From: SIG440 sp045648175 | Lineage (GTDB): Bacteria; Bacillota; Clostridia; Monoglobales; Monoglobaceae | Assembly (NCBI GenBank): GCA_045648175.1 | Contig: JAZRNN010000017.1 | Span: forward strand, 1 to 15,464 | Length of the DNA stretch: 15,464 bases | Reading direction: 5' to 3' | Shown: piece after piece, positions 5,385 to 13,144 of the stretch | How the letters are laid out: every line of letters starts with the position of its first letter | Numbering within the stretch: position 1 is the stretch's first letter | The notes under the pieces: model-generated | What the model was told of the DNA's origin: nothing | Seen by the model: only the letters and a program-made list of their open reading frames with translations | The model's database searches: none | Translations under genes and position numbers: made by a program

Positions 5385-6273
5385 AATGATGATGGTGATG
5401 GTGTCCGGAAGATACTGTTGTATCTACATGGCAGTGCTCTTCACCGCAATTTTCGCCTTCTGCCTCAAGTTCAAGCGTTGCATGGCATATACCGTGCTCA
5501 TGCAGTTCCTCCCTGACACTTTCTTTAATTTCCTGTGCCGATTCATTTGTAACAATGTGCATTGTTGCATAATTATGATGGCCGTCCATACTCCATATGT
5601 GAATATGATGAACATCAAGAACTCCGTGAATTCCCAGCAGGTGTTCTTTTATTTCTTCTACGCTGATACCGTGAGGAATTTTTTCTAAAAATAAATCCAG
5701 CACCTCTTTCAAATTTTTTATGGCATTAATTAAAATAAATACCGCAACGCAAATAGAAAGCAATGGGTCAATAATTACAAAATCGGTAAAACGCATAATA
5801 AGCGCACCAACCAAAACAACAATCCACCCCAGCACGTCCTCAAGCATATGCAGATTTACGGCCTTTTGGTTTAGTGAGTCTCCCTCACGGGTAACAAGCG
5901 CTGCTAAAAAATTTACTGCAACACCGATTATTGCAAATATTATCATACCGTTATAATTTATTTCAACCGGATTTATAATTCTGCCTACAGCATTAACTAT
6001 AACAGCCGCCGAGCCTAAAATCAAAATTATGGTTGTTAAAACACTTCCTATAACCGAATATCGGGAATATCCGTATGTATACTCTGTATCCGGTTGTTTT
6101 TTACTCTTTTTTTCGAGAAAATATGACCCGCCTATGCTTGCTGCATCCCCTATATCGTGCACAGCATCTGACACAATCGCAACACTGCCTGTAAAAATTC
6201 CGCCTATAAACTCAAAAATTGAAAATGACAGATTTAAAATAAATGCAATTAAAATATTCTTTTCGGTTTTCAT
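5383..6273 (-). CDS. CDF-family cation efflux protein with C-terminal hexahistidine
   Basis: A 296-residue cation diffusion facilitator of the CzcD/ZitB type, which exports Zn2+, Cd2+ or similar ions in exchange for protons. The intramembrane site is intact: H39 and D43 in SDAVHDIGD (TM2) and H142 and D146 in HMLED (TM5). The His/Asp set is the zinc-type rather than the manganese-type arrangement. Six membrane segments occupy about residues 8-190, followed by the cytoplasmic domain with VHHIHIWSMDGHHNYATMHI. The tail is rich in metal ligands (CGEEHCHVD) and ends in SSG plus six histidines. A strong AGGAGG lies 5 nt before the ATG. It is the last gene of the minus-strand run and starts 23 bp after the DUF1648 gene. 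The histidine codons are mixed CAC/CAT and in frame with a stop shared with the terminator region, so the tail is native. Confidence 0.93.
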   Translation of the reverse strand: MKTEKNILIAFILNLSFSIFEFIGGIFTGSVAIVSDAVHDIGDAASIGGSYFLEKKSKKQPDTEYTYGYSRYSVIGSVLTTIILILGSAAVIVNAVGRIINPVEINYNGMIIFAIIGVAVNFLAALVTREGDSLNQKAVNLHMLEDVLGWIVVLVGALIMRFTDFVIIDPLLSICVAVFILINAIKNLKEVLDLFLEKIPHGISVEEIKEHLLGIHGVLDVHHIHIWSMDGHHNYATMHIVTNESAQEIKESVREELHEHGICHATLELEAEGENCGEEHCHVDTTVSSGHHHHHH

Positions 6274-6296
6274 AAAGCCTCCTGCGTAATTTAATA

Positions 6297-6908
6297 TTAT
6301 TTTCTTCCAACCTTAATTCCATAGATAACCCCAATTACCATATATGGAATCAGGAGAATAATACAAGCCAATGTAAATACAGGTGGAAAAAATATGCTGA
6401 TTATAAACAATATCCCCAAAATCACTGTTTCAAATCCCCAAAAGCTATTTATCTTTCGGGCTTTTTCAGCAACAATGTCATAGTTTTTGATGTAATCCAG
6501 TTTTGGCAGGTGAATCCCGATAACAATAAACATCCCACCTACAACAAGCGCTGCTGCTACTCTCATGTCAACCTGCCATCCTAAAGCATAGCCCAGTATC
6601 AACACCTGCAAAATTATTGACACAGCAGGGATAATCCACTTCATTACCACCTCAAACTTTACGCAGTTGCCGTGTTTGTGACCGTTCAGGTCATTGATAA
6701 AACAACAGAAGTATTGCAGAGCTACCATTAAAACAGGAAAGCCAAATACCGCAAACCCTTTTGATGTAAAGCTGTCAGGATTATTGTAGAAATCAAAATG
6801 AACCGCCACCATATCGGGCAAACTGTTCCATACAGCCAATCCAAAAATAATCGGCAAAAGGCACACCAGACAAGTTATACTCAGTATTTTCCATTTTATA
6901 AATTTCAT
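6297..6908 (-). CDS. DUF1648 membrane protein (SdpI-like family)
   Basis: A 203-residue membrane protein. After a first helix (residues ~8-26), the segment LPDMVAVHFDFYNNPDSFTSKG (~30-51) is the DUF1648 signature (LPxxVxxHFxxxGxPDxxxxK), the domain found at the N-terminus of SdpI-type proteins and of many transporter-linked membrane proteins. Further helices lie at ~52-70, 90-110, 115-133, 154-172 and 176-196. SdpI of Bacillus gives immunity to the SdpC toxin, but no sdpA/B/C-like gene is present here, so no immunity role should be assumed. Its ATG overlaps the tautomerase stop (ATGA), and a GGTGAG lies just upstream, so translation is probably coupled. Confidence 0.82.
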   Translation of the reverse strand: MKFIKWKILSITCLVCLLPIIFGLAVWNSLPDMVAVHFDFYNNPDSFTSKGFAVFGFPVLMVALQYFCCFINDLNGHKHGNCVKFEVVMKWIIPAVSIILQVLILGYALGWQVDMRVAAALVVGGMFIVIGIHLPKLDYIKNYDIVAEKARKINSFWGFETVILGILFIISIFFPPVFTLACIILLIPYMVIGVIYGIKVGRK

Positions 6909-7129
6909 TTTTTCTCACCGAATAAAATTGCCATTTTATCAATTTTGCTGTTTATTTCAGGCTTTACAACCTTTTCTTCCCAGATTTCAGGGGCAAACTC
7001 CTCAATGGAAATCGAAATAGCTTTCTGAGGACAACCCCAGTATTTTAGAAATATCTCGTTGATTTCATCCACTACCTTTTTCTTTGTTTCTTCATCCTTT
7101 GGATAACCTTTAATTGCAATATACGGCAT
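6905..7129 (-). CDS. 4-oxalocrotonate tautomerase family protein
   Basis: A 74-residue protein beginning MPYIAIKGYPKDEETKK. Removal of the initiator Met would expose Pro1, the general base of the tautomerase superfamily. The length and beta-alpha-beta pattern fit the 4-oxalocrotonate tautomerase subunit, which normally works as a hexamer on enol/keto substrates. The start is fixed at 7129 by AAAGGAG 8 nt upstream and by the need for proline at position 2; an in-frame GTG at 7138 lies within the ribosome binding site and is rejected. EEFAPEIWEEKV is where family members carry further active-site residues, but the substrate cannot be inferred. It overlaps the next gene by 4 bp. Confidence 0.85.
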   Translation of the reverse strand: MPYIAIKGYPKDEETKKKVVDEINEIFLKYWGCPQKAISISIEEFAPEIWEEKVVKPEINSKIDKMAILFGEKK

Positions 7130-7150
7130 TAATAACACTCCTTTTGTATA

Positions 7151-7567
7151 TTATAAATATTTTTTCATCCATATATGAGGGCAATCTTCTTCATATTCAA
7201 TCTCTCCATATTCAGCAAATCCCACTCTTTCATAAAAGTTCTTTGCCTGTATCTGTGAATGAAGAATAAGTTCTTTGCCACCGATTTGAGCTGTGTGCTG
7301 TTCAACAGCAGTAATAAGCTTGCTGCCTATGCCTCTGCCCCGATATTCTTTTTTCACAGCCAATCTGCCAAGGATGTAGGTGCTTTCATCATCACCCTCA
7401 AATACACGGCAAACAGCTATCGGAACATCTTTATCAAACAACACCATATGCATAGCAACATCATCTTTTTCGTCATAATCATACGAAAAACCTTGTTCCT
7501 TAATAAAAACTTCTTCGCGAAGTTCCCTTGCCTCACGTGGAAACTCATTATATATCTTTACTGTCAT
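7151..7567 (-). CDS. GNAT family N-acetyltransferase
   Basis: A 138-residue GCN5-related acetyltransferase. Motif A is clear: LGRLAVKKEYRGRGIGSKLI, where RGRGIG binds the acetyl-CoA pyrophosphate, followed by AKNFYERVGFAEYGEIEYEED, the typical motif B and C-terminal strand. The N-terminal part (LREEVFIKEQG) resembles the ElaA/YjcF-like group of small-molecule acetyltransferases; the acceptor is unknown. The start is at 7567 (AGAGG 5 nt upstream); the GTG six bases before it is part of the ribosome binding site. The gene begins 26 bp after the SLH-protein stop and ends 21 bp before the tautomerase start, so it probably belongs to the same minus-strand transcript. I see no convincing separate promoter. 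Confidence 0.88.
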   Translation of the reverse strand: MTVKIYNEFPREARELREEVFIKEQGFSYDYDEKDDVAMHMVLFDKDVPIAVCRVFEGDDESTYILGRLAVKKEYRGRGIGSKLITAVEQHTAQIGGKELILHSQIQAKNFYERVGFAEYGEIEYEEDCPHIWMKKYL

Positions 7568-7593
7568 AGCCACCTCTTATTGAATACATAGCT

Positions 7594-10500
7594 CTATTTT
7601 ATGCATGCATTATATAATAACTGCGTTATCTCTGCCCTAGTAATTTCTTGTTCCTCATTTTCAACTTTAATGTTTGTGAGCAAGCCGTTTGCCTGGGCAG
7701 CATCCATATAGTTATCGAAAACTACTCCCTTCATTTTAAGAGCCGCAACAATCGCCTCTTTCACTGTGATATAGTCATTGGGACGAAATCTGTCATCCTC
7801 CAATTCAAAAACACCTTCGTTAACACATATCCCTATATAGCTTTTTGCCCAATGATTACCCACAACATCAAAACAGTCAAATGTATATCCCTGATACTCG
7901 TGTCCCATTGTTCTTGAAAACATAGTCGCTGCTTCGCTTCTGAAAACATATTCTGACGATTTGAATGTCCCGTCCTCATATCCGACAACAATACCCTTAT
8001 TATACATATCAAGTATTGCCTCGCAATATATATCACTATATTCAATATCATCAAAAGGCATATTTATAATAAGTATTTGCTCTGCAGGGTTCCACCTTGA
8101 TTTATCGTCAAACAGTTCGCATACAGTATCTATCGGAATTATTATTCCACCATCATTCAAAATTGGATTTGATATTTCATATCTGATAGCGTCCTCAGTC
8201 TGAATCGCCATGTTTTCTCCGATAATAAATTCAAAACCCAACTTGCCCTTTTCAATATATACATCAGTTTCATCAACCGTAATCTTATAGCCAAGCCTTT
8301 CAAAATCATCTGCCGAAATATACATTGCTTCGTTTATCTCTTCGGGAACACTGTTTAACTTCTCGGTCTTGCAGTTTATAATGGCACTCTCTTCTCCTAT
8401 TTTAAATACAGATATATTTTGCTCGGGAGGCTCCGGCATATTAACACTCACTTCATCAACTTTTCCTAAAGGAGTAAATGTGTTTTGTTTCAAGGCTAAA
8501 GCTCTGGCTTTTTTTATCCTGTAGTCATCAGCACCTTTATGGATTGTTAAGGAAAAACCAAGCGGTAGCTTGCTCCCTTCCTCCTTTTCTATCGAGATGA
8601 ACCTTCCATTTTTGTCGTAATACGCAACATATGCATCAAACCCTTCAAGCGTATAATCGCTTATATTTCTAAATCTAAAATAATCATATTTCTCTTTGTT
8701 TGAAATTTCAACAGGTAAAGGTGGATTTTGCATTATGTATTGCAGTACAATTTTTTTATCTTCATCATATTCAAAAAGAATTTCGCTTGCTTCATTCGCA
8801 TTATTTGTGCTAATTCCATCTGACACATAATAACTCTTTTTTTTAACATATGTCTGCACATCTATTGTGTATTTATCTGTATCTTGGGGTATCTTAATAT
8901 TGAATTCTCCATTTTCTGCATTAGTTGTCAAATAAATAGTTTTATCATTGTATAAAGTGCATGTAGCCAAAACATCAAAATCCAACTCAGTATTCTCACA
9001 CTCAATTGTTCCCGAAACATTGTTACATCGAAGCAAAGTCAGGTTTATGCCATCACACTCAAATCCAAAGTACCTCTCGTTTCCTCTTTCCGCAACAGAT
9101 GCAAAAGGTTTTACATAGGAACAAGAATTAAACAAATGTTCATCCCCTGTTATATCTTCTATCCACAGTTTATATATCTTGTCCTCTGCCACTTCAAATT
9201 CAAACTGTGCGATCCGCTCACCTGATACCATTAACGGTGTTTGAGTATAATCAATTATTTTATCATAAATTTCTGCTGTTGAACTGTCATCTAACACAAT
9301 CGTTGCATATATATCATTTTCAAGAGAAAGAGAATATGGCCTTACTACTTTTACCGTTATGTTTTTCTTTTTCAGAAGCTGAATATCTGTAATTAAATCT
9401 TCTTCAATCTCTTTTACCAATATTCCGCTGCTGGTTATCTTTCCGCCCTGGTGTAAATATCCTTTTTCGCACAACCCATCAACCTCATTGACAATCTGAT
9501 ACGCCAGCATAGATGAACTTGACTGGCTATAGAGACAAACCGTCTCGGAACGCTTTTCGTTGTTAAGAATAACTGTTTCACTGTCAGTCCAATCAAAAAG
9601 CTTATCTGTGACAACTATTCCGTTATATGGTATATATTGACGCAAAACAACTGTGACCTCTACATCATTCTCCGGAATATATCCATCGGGCAAACTTACG
9701 TTGCAAACAGCTTTTCGTGAGTACTCTGCGGTGTAATTGGTTCCAAAATCTTTAACATATGCGATATTTATAAAATTAAATCCCACAAGCTGCGCGTTTC
9801 TATACTTATGATAATCAAATACAATCCTTACATCATACCTGGTATCTCTCGGCAACCCAGTCAGTTCAACGGTTGCTGATTTTTCTCCGCTTTTCACAAT
9901 TCCCTGCTTTGAATAGGTTTCATTGTTAACCGATACATATATTGTAAACGGCACATCCCTATCGTCAACTTCGGGCAAGGTTACATTAATTGTATATGTA
10001 ATATCTTTGGGTTGTCCATATACTATAACTTTGCCAACCTCGGAGAAGTTATACTGATTGCACACAAATACATACCTGTCGCCAAAATCTGCAATATAAT
10101 ATATGTTTGGGTCGTTAATTTTTTCAGCAGGAATTTCAATCAGGGAACTTGCACTGTTTTCGCCCTCAGCTATTATGCAATTCACGCTTGATAACAATTT
10201 AAAACCGTCCATACTGCTATCTTCACCAATTTTATAAGCAGTATGTATCTTCACCTCATGCCCGCCCGACGGAACACCCGTTTGATAAGTCAGATTAACC
10301 GTAGTATTCATTACCACAGCACTTTTATCTGCTATATAATAATCAATTCTATCGCCTTCCAATGAATAACGATTAGACATATACTTGCCAACAAATTGAG
10401 CAGATATATATGTTTCACCATTAACTTTAATTATGATTCCTCTTGTTCCTAATAATGAGTTGCTCCCTCCTGTAACAGTATCATCCTCCGGGAATAAAAT

Positions 10501-10965
10501 ATCATCATTAATGGATTCCCCGATTTTTTTAGTCGCACGCCTTTTATATGTATATTGGTACAGAGTGTCCATTACAGATGGTGCCTGTATAATTGGCAAA
10601 TCTTCTAATGCCTGTATTTCTGCGATCGCCCATTGCTCCTCGGACTGATTAAATGGATCTATAAGTATAGGCGGATTATCTTCTAAATTGCTTGATGGCG
10701 GTGTTAATACCACCTTTTTTTCTTCTCCCAGGCAGTCCTTTGACATTATCGTGTATTTGTCATCTTCTTTAATAACATCAAGGCCCAACTGTTGTAAATC
10801 ATCAATATGTAAATAATATTGTTCATTATAGCTAAACAATTCGTGCGTAAGTATAACTTCCTTACCTCTGTTATACACTTTAATACTGTCTTGTGCGTTT
10901 ACAGAAATACATAAAGCAAATAAAAATAACAATATCAAAATAATACCCGAAAATTTCTTCTTCAT
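7594..10965 (-). CDS. large secreted SLH-domain surface protein with copper-amine-oxidase-like stalk domains
   Basis: A 1123-residue exported protein. A signal peptide spans residues 1-24 (MKKK, hydrophobic core, VNA/Q). Short beta-rich segments similar to the copper amine oxidase N-terminal-like stalk domain are seen at ~27-75 (VILTHELFSYNEQYYLHIDDLQQLG), ~175-225 (GIIIKVNGETYISAQFVGKYM) and ~845-970 (AMYISADDFERLGYKI, GGIIIPIDTVCELF). The middle, ~230-800, is made of repeated beta-strand blocks that may be Ig-like, without motifs I recognise. The C-terminus carries SLH repeats at ~972-1021 (DGTFKSSEYVFRSEA), ~1028-1080 (DDRFRPNDYITVKEA) and a degenerate one to the end (EITRAEITQLLY), which would bind pyruvylated wall polymer. 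No catalytic motif is seen; it is a structural or adhesive surface protein of unknown role. Start: GAGGT 7 nt before the ATG. It is divergent from mntP and heads the minus-strand run. Confidence 0.88.
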   Translation of the reverse strand: MKKKFSGIILILLFLFALCISVNAQDSIKVYNRGKEVILTHELFSYNEQYYLHIDDLQQLGLDVIKEDDKYTIMSKDCLGEEKKVVLTPPSSNLEDNPPILIDPFNQSEEQWAIAEIQALEDLPIIQAPSVMDTLYQYTYKRRATKKIGESINDDILFPEDDTVTGGSNSLLGTRGIIIKVNGETYISAQFVGKYMSNRYSLEGDRIDYYIADKSAVVMNTTVNLTYQTGVPSGGHEVKIHTAYKIGEDSSMDGFKLLSSVNCIIAEGENSASSLIEIPAEKINDPNIYYIADFGDRYVFVCNQYNFSEVGKVIVYGQPKDITYTINVTLPEVDDRDVPFTIYVSVNNETYSKQGIVKSGEKSATVELTGLPRDTRYDVRIVFDYHKYRNAQLVGFNFINIAYVKDFGTNYTAEYSRKAVCNVSLPDGYIPENDVEVTVVLRQYIPYNGIVVTDKLFDWTDSETVILNNEKRSETVCLYSQSSSSMLAYQIVNEVDGLCEKGYLHQGGKITSSGILVKEIEEDLITDIQLLKKKNITVKVVRPYSLSLENDIYATIVLDDSSTAEIYDKIIDYTQTPLMVSGERIAQFEFEVAEDKIYKLWIEDITGDEHLFNSCSYVKPFASVAERGNERYFGFECDGINLTLLRCNNVSGTIECENTELDFDVLATCTLYNDKTIYLTTNAENGEFNIKIPQDTDKYTIDVQTYVKKKSYYVSDGISTNNANEASEILFEYDEDKKIVLQYIMQNPPLPVEISNKEKYDYFRFRNISDYTLEGFDAYVAYYDKNGRFISIEKEEGSKLPLGFSLTIHKGADDYRIKKARALALKQNTFTPLGKVDEVSVNMPEPPEQNISVFKIGEESAIINCKTEKLNSVPEEINEAMYISADDFERLGYKITVDETDVYIEKGKLGFEFIIGENMAIQTEDAIRYEISNPILNDGGIIIPIDTVCELFDDKSRWNPAEQILIINMPFDDIEYSDIYCEAILDMYNKGIVVGYEDGTFKSSEYVFRSEAATMFSRTMGHEYQGYTFDCFDVVGNHWAKSYIGICVNEGVFELEDDRFRPNDYITVKEAIVAALKMKGVVFDNYMDAAQANGLLTNIKVENEEQEITRAEITQLLYNACIK

Positions 10966-11076
10966 TTTTCTACCTCATTATTATAAGCGTAATATATTAT
11001 GTGATGTATCGTATTCCATATCTCTTATCTATTCTGATACTTATGGTCAAAATCCTTACATTTGCTTTCCAGGCTC

Positions 11077-11105
11077 ATTTTATCACAAACGCTTAAACAT
11101 TGCAA
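11077..11105 (-). promoter_or_regulatory. candidate promoter of the SLH-protein gene
   Basis: On the minus strand, TTGCAA (11100-11105) and TAAAAT (11077-11082) are separated by 17 bp. The leader would be about 105 nt; I see no riboswitch or strong hairpin in it. Confidence 0.5.
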
Positions 11106-11136
11106 CACAAAATTGTATACTGTGATAATTCACATA

Positions 11137-11165
11137 TTGACAAAGTTTCTCATTTATGATATGAT
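11137..11165 (+). promoter_or_regulatory. promoter of the mntP riboswitch transcript
   Basis: Perfect TTGACA (11137-11142) and TATGAT (11160-11165) with a 17-bp spacer. The transcript would start near 11172, exactly at the 5' strand of the riboswitch. Confidence 0.85.
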
Positions 11166-11171
11166 ACCTAT

Positions 11172-11265
11172 GCTATGAGGGAGTAGCAAACGCACCTATG
11201 ATGCGTAGCAAGTCAACATACTGACCTATTGGTCTGGCTTGCTTTAATATGCGAGACTCATGTAT
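11172..11265 (+). ncRNA. yybP-ykoY manganese riboswitch aptamer
   Basis: The family-defining sequences are present: GGGAGTAGC (11179-11187) after the 5' side of P1, and GTCAACATACTG (11212-11223) in the opposing loop, the two elements that meet to bind Mn2+. P1 is ATGAG (11175-11179) with CTCAT (11257-11261). One arm is ACGCA/TGCGT (11190-11206); the other is AGCAAG/CTTGCT, capped by GACC-TATT-GGTC. It sits directly upstream of mntP, a known target of this riboswitch class, so the identity is well supported. In the class, Mn2+ binding raises expression of the exporter gene. Confidence 0.9.
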
Positions 11266-11340
11266 ACTTTAAAGCTATGCATGGAGTCTGTTTTTATAAA
11301 GATTGCCAAGTATGGTTTCATACTTGGTTTTTTATTTTTT
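11255..11340 (+). promoter_or_regulatory. riboswitch expression platform with intrinsic terminator
   Basis: A terminator stem CCAAGTATG (11306-11314) with CATACTTGG (11319-11327) is followed by an almost pure T tract (11328-11340), just before the mntP ribosome binding site. Two alternative pairings are visible. GACTCATG (11255-11262), which contains the P1 3' strand, can pair with CATGGAGTC (11280-11288) with one bulge. ATACTT (11264-11269) can pair with AAGTAT in the terminator 5' arm. A plausible reading is that Mn2+-stabilised P1 frees the latter to act as antiterminator. The terminator is directly seen; the switching scheme is inferred. Confidence 0.8.
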
Positions 11341-11358
11341 AAAGGCAGGGATTTTAAA

Positions 11359-11946
11359 ATGACATTAGGAATAAACTTTTTTATTACAAATATCCTACTT
11401 GGGGTAGGGCTTGCTATGGATGCCTTTTCGGTCTCTTTAGCCAACGGACTTAATGAGCCATGTATGAAAAAGAACAAAATGTGCAGTGTCGCTGGAATAT
11501 TTGCAATCTTTCAAGCCTTAATGCCTCTGACAGGTTGGCTTTGCATACATACTATCGTTCACTATTTTACATTTTTTGAAAAACTGATACCCTGGATTGC
11601 CCTTGTCCTACTGTGCTTTATAGGTGGCAAAATGCTTATTGAAGGCATTCGCAGCAAATATGAAAATCCATGCGAAAGGCCCGGCGTTGGCTTAGCTGCA
11701 CTTTTAATACAGGGTGTTGCCACATCAATCGACGCTTTATCTGTCGGCTTTACAATCGCAGACTATAATCTACCGTCAGCATTGCTTGCAGCATTTATCA
11801 TTGCCTTTGTTACCTTTGTCATTTGTATGGCCGGTCTGATAATCGGCAAAAAAGCCGGAACGAAAATCGCCGGAAAAGCCGGGATTTTTGGCGGTGCAAT
11901 ATTAATCTTTATCGGTCTTGAAATTTTCATTACCGGAATTATGTAA
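11359..11946 (+). CDS. mntP: manganese efflux pump MntP
   Basis: A 195-residue membrane protein of the MntP (formerly DUF204/YebN) family, which exports Mn2+ across the cytoplasmic membrane. Two inverted-topology halves are seen, each opening with the family motif: GLAMDAFSVSLANG (~17-30) and ATSIDALSVGFTI (~122-134). The aspartates in those helices are needed for transport in characterised members. About six helices are predicted. The length equals that of the E. coli and Bacillus proteins when started at 11359; the longer open frame from 11260 would run through the riboswitch and terminator and is rejected. The ribosome binding site (AGGCAGGG) is weak-to-moderate and immediately follows the terminator T tract. 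Expression should be controlled by Mn2+ through the upstream riboswitch. Confidence 0.95.
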   Translation: MTLGINFFITNILLGVGLAMDAFSVSLANGLNEPCMKKNKMCSVAGIFAIFQALMPLTGWLCIHTIVHYFTFFEKLIPWIALVLLCFIGGKMLIEGIRSKYENPCERPGVGLAALLIQGVATSIDALSVGFTIADYNLPSALLAAFIIAFVTFVICMAGLIIGKKAGTKIAGKAGIFGGAILIFIGLEIFITGIM

Positions 11947-11951
11947 CAAAG

Positions 11952-12905
11952 TTAAGTTAAGGGGACTATTCTGTCCTCTTCCGTAATCTCCGGCAGAGCC
12001 TTAACTGCCGCAAGCAAATCGCTTAGGTGATTTGCTTTTTTTATCGTCTTAAGCAGTTTTTTCTCGCCCGGATACAGCCACATAGTATACAGCCATATCT
12101 CTTTCAACTTATGCAAAGTATATACCTCTGACCCAAGCACCTCAAGATATCTCTCTGCCAGAACCTTTGTAAACTCAATCAGTTCCACACTTTCTATTTT
12201 TCTGCCACCCTTTATTTCCCTGAATATAGCAGGGTTGGCAATAGCACCTCTGCCAATCATTACACCTTCAAGCTCTGTATATTTTTGAGTAATTTCTTTA
12301 TACTCCTGTGCAGAAAAGACATCCCCATTATAACAAATCGGATTTTTAGTTGCTTTAAAAGCCGCATCAAACGCTGACATATCAGGCTTACCATTGTAAA
12401 ATTTTTCCCTTGTTCTGGGATGTATAATCAACTCTTCCATGCAATATTTATTATATATTTCCATCAATTTTTCAAGTTCCAAGCCACTTGAAAATCCTGA
12501 CCTTGTTTTTACCGAAACTCTCAGCTTACAGCTTTCATACACTTCTGCCAGAAAGTGATCTACCCCCTCGGGGTCACGCAAAAAACCTGAACCACGATTC
12601 TTTTTTATCACCGTCCCCGACGGACAACCTAAGTTTATATTTATGTCTTTATAACCAAGGTCTTTAATCTTATCCTCAAACTTCATAAATGATTGACTTT
12701 GATTTGTCAACACCTGTGGTATCAGTTTAACATTTTTATTTTTTTCGGGAACAATATCCCGGAGACTTTTTATACTCAGCTTTTCGTTGTCACTTGGAGT
12801 GATAAAGGGTGCAAAATACGCATCACATCCCCCAAAAAATTCTGAGTGCGTGTTTCGGTATGTATATGTAGTTATGCCTTCAAGCGGCGCAAAGTAAAGT
12901 TTCAT
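11952..12905 (-). CDS. tRNA-dihydrouridine synthase (Dus family)
   Basis: A 317-residue FMN-dependent Dus enzyme, which reduces specific uridines in tRNA to dihydrouridine with NAD(P)H. It opens with the FMN-binding LYFAPLEGITTYTYRN. NINLGCPSG (89-97) holds the catalytic cysteine C94, followed by the KKNRGSGFLRDP loop. The substrate and flavin segments SVKTRSGF (~131-138), HPRTREKFYNG (~162-172), NGDV and MIGRGAIANPAIF are all in order. The C-terminal helical tRNA-binding domain follows. Which uridines it modifies cannot be read from the sequence, so I give no dusA/B/C symbol. Start: AGGAAAG about 5 nt upstream. The gene converges on mntP with only 5 bp between stop codons. Confidence 0.93.
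   Translation of the reverse strand: MKLYFAPLEGITTYTYRNTHSEFFGGCDAYFAPFITPSDNEKLSIKSLRDIVPEKNKNVKLIPQVLTNQSQSFMKFEDKIKDLGYKDININLGCPSGTVIKKNRGSGFLRDPEGVDHFLAEVYESCKLRVSVKTRSGFSSGLELEKLMEIYNKYCMEELIIHPRTREKFYNGKPDMSAFDAAFKATKNPICYNGDVFSAQEYKEITQKYTELEGVMIGRGAIANPAIFREIKGGRKIESVELIEFTKVLAERYLEVLGSEVYTLHKLKEIWLYTMWLYPGEKKLLKTIKKANHLSDLLAAVKALPEITEEDRIVPLT
11959..11980. terminator. weak hairpin at the mntP/dus convergence
   Basis: AAGGGGAC (11959-11966) pairs with GTCCTCTT (11973-11980) with one G-T pair. It lies inside the last codons of dus and just after mntP. No good T tract follows on the plus strand and only a broken one on the minus strand, so termination here is uncertain. Confidence 0.3.
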
Positions 12906-12942
12906 AATTCTTTCCTATCAGTTTATTAAAAATTTTTCTATT

Positions 12943-12971
12943 ATTATACAATAAACACCTCTTTTTGTCAC
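12943..12971 (-). promoter_or_regulatory. promoter of the dus gene
   Basis: On the minus strand, GTGACA (12966-12971) and a perfect TATAAT (12943-12948) are 17 bp apart, about 40 bp upstream of the start codon at 12905. Confidence 0.75.
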
Positions 12972-13050
12972 GTCTTTTTTAATTTCTGCATTAAAACAAC
13001 AATTTAAACATTGACTAAATTGTTTGTGGTTGTAAAAATCTTTTTCATTC

Positions 13051-13082
13051 CCATTTTTGATATTGACAAATCATTGAAATGG
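13051..13082. promoter_or_regulatory. possible operator around the -35 box of the regulator gene
   Basis: CCATTT (13051-13056) and AAATGG (13077-13082) form an interrupted inverted repeat centred on the -35 box, with inner GAT/ATC extension. Autoregulation by the DeoR-family protein is common, but this site is only a candidate. Confidence 0.3.
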
Positions 13083-13091
13083 AAATAAAAT
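13063..13091 (+). promoter_or_regulatory. promoter of the deoR-type regulator / FGGY kinase operon
   Basis: TTGACA (13063-13068) and TAAAAT (13086-13091) are 17 bp apart, about 55 bp before the start codon at 13145. Confidence 0.7.
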
Positions 13092-13144
13092 ATAATATAG
13101 GGTATTTTGTGTATAATTCTATTTAACCCGGAAAGAAAACTACT

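Noticed and set aside
5386..5403. Vector or expression-tag contamination because of the six histidines
   Set aside because: The codons continue a complete chromosomal CDF gene, mix CAC and CAT, and run directly into a shared bidirectional terminator. Histidine tails are common in this family.
6297..6908. SdpI immunity protein of a toxin system
   Set aside because: Only the DUF1648 signature supports it. No sdpA, sdpB, sdpC or sdpR-like gene is nearby, and DUF1648 occurs in many unrelated membrane proteins.
11260..11358. N-terminal extension of MntP from the ATG at 11260
   Set aside because: It would translate the riboswitch 3' strand and the terminator hairpin. The ATG at 11359 gives the normal family length.
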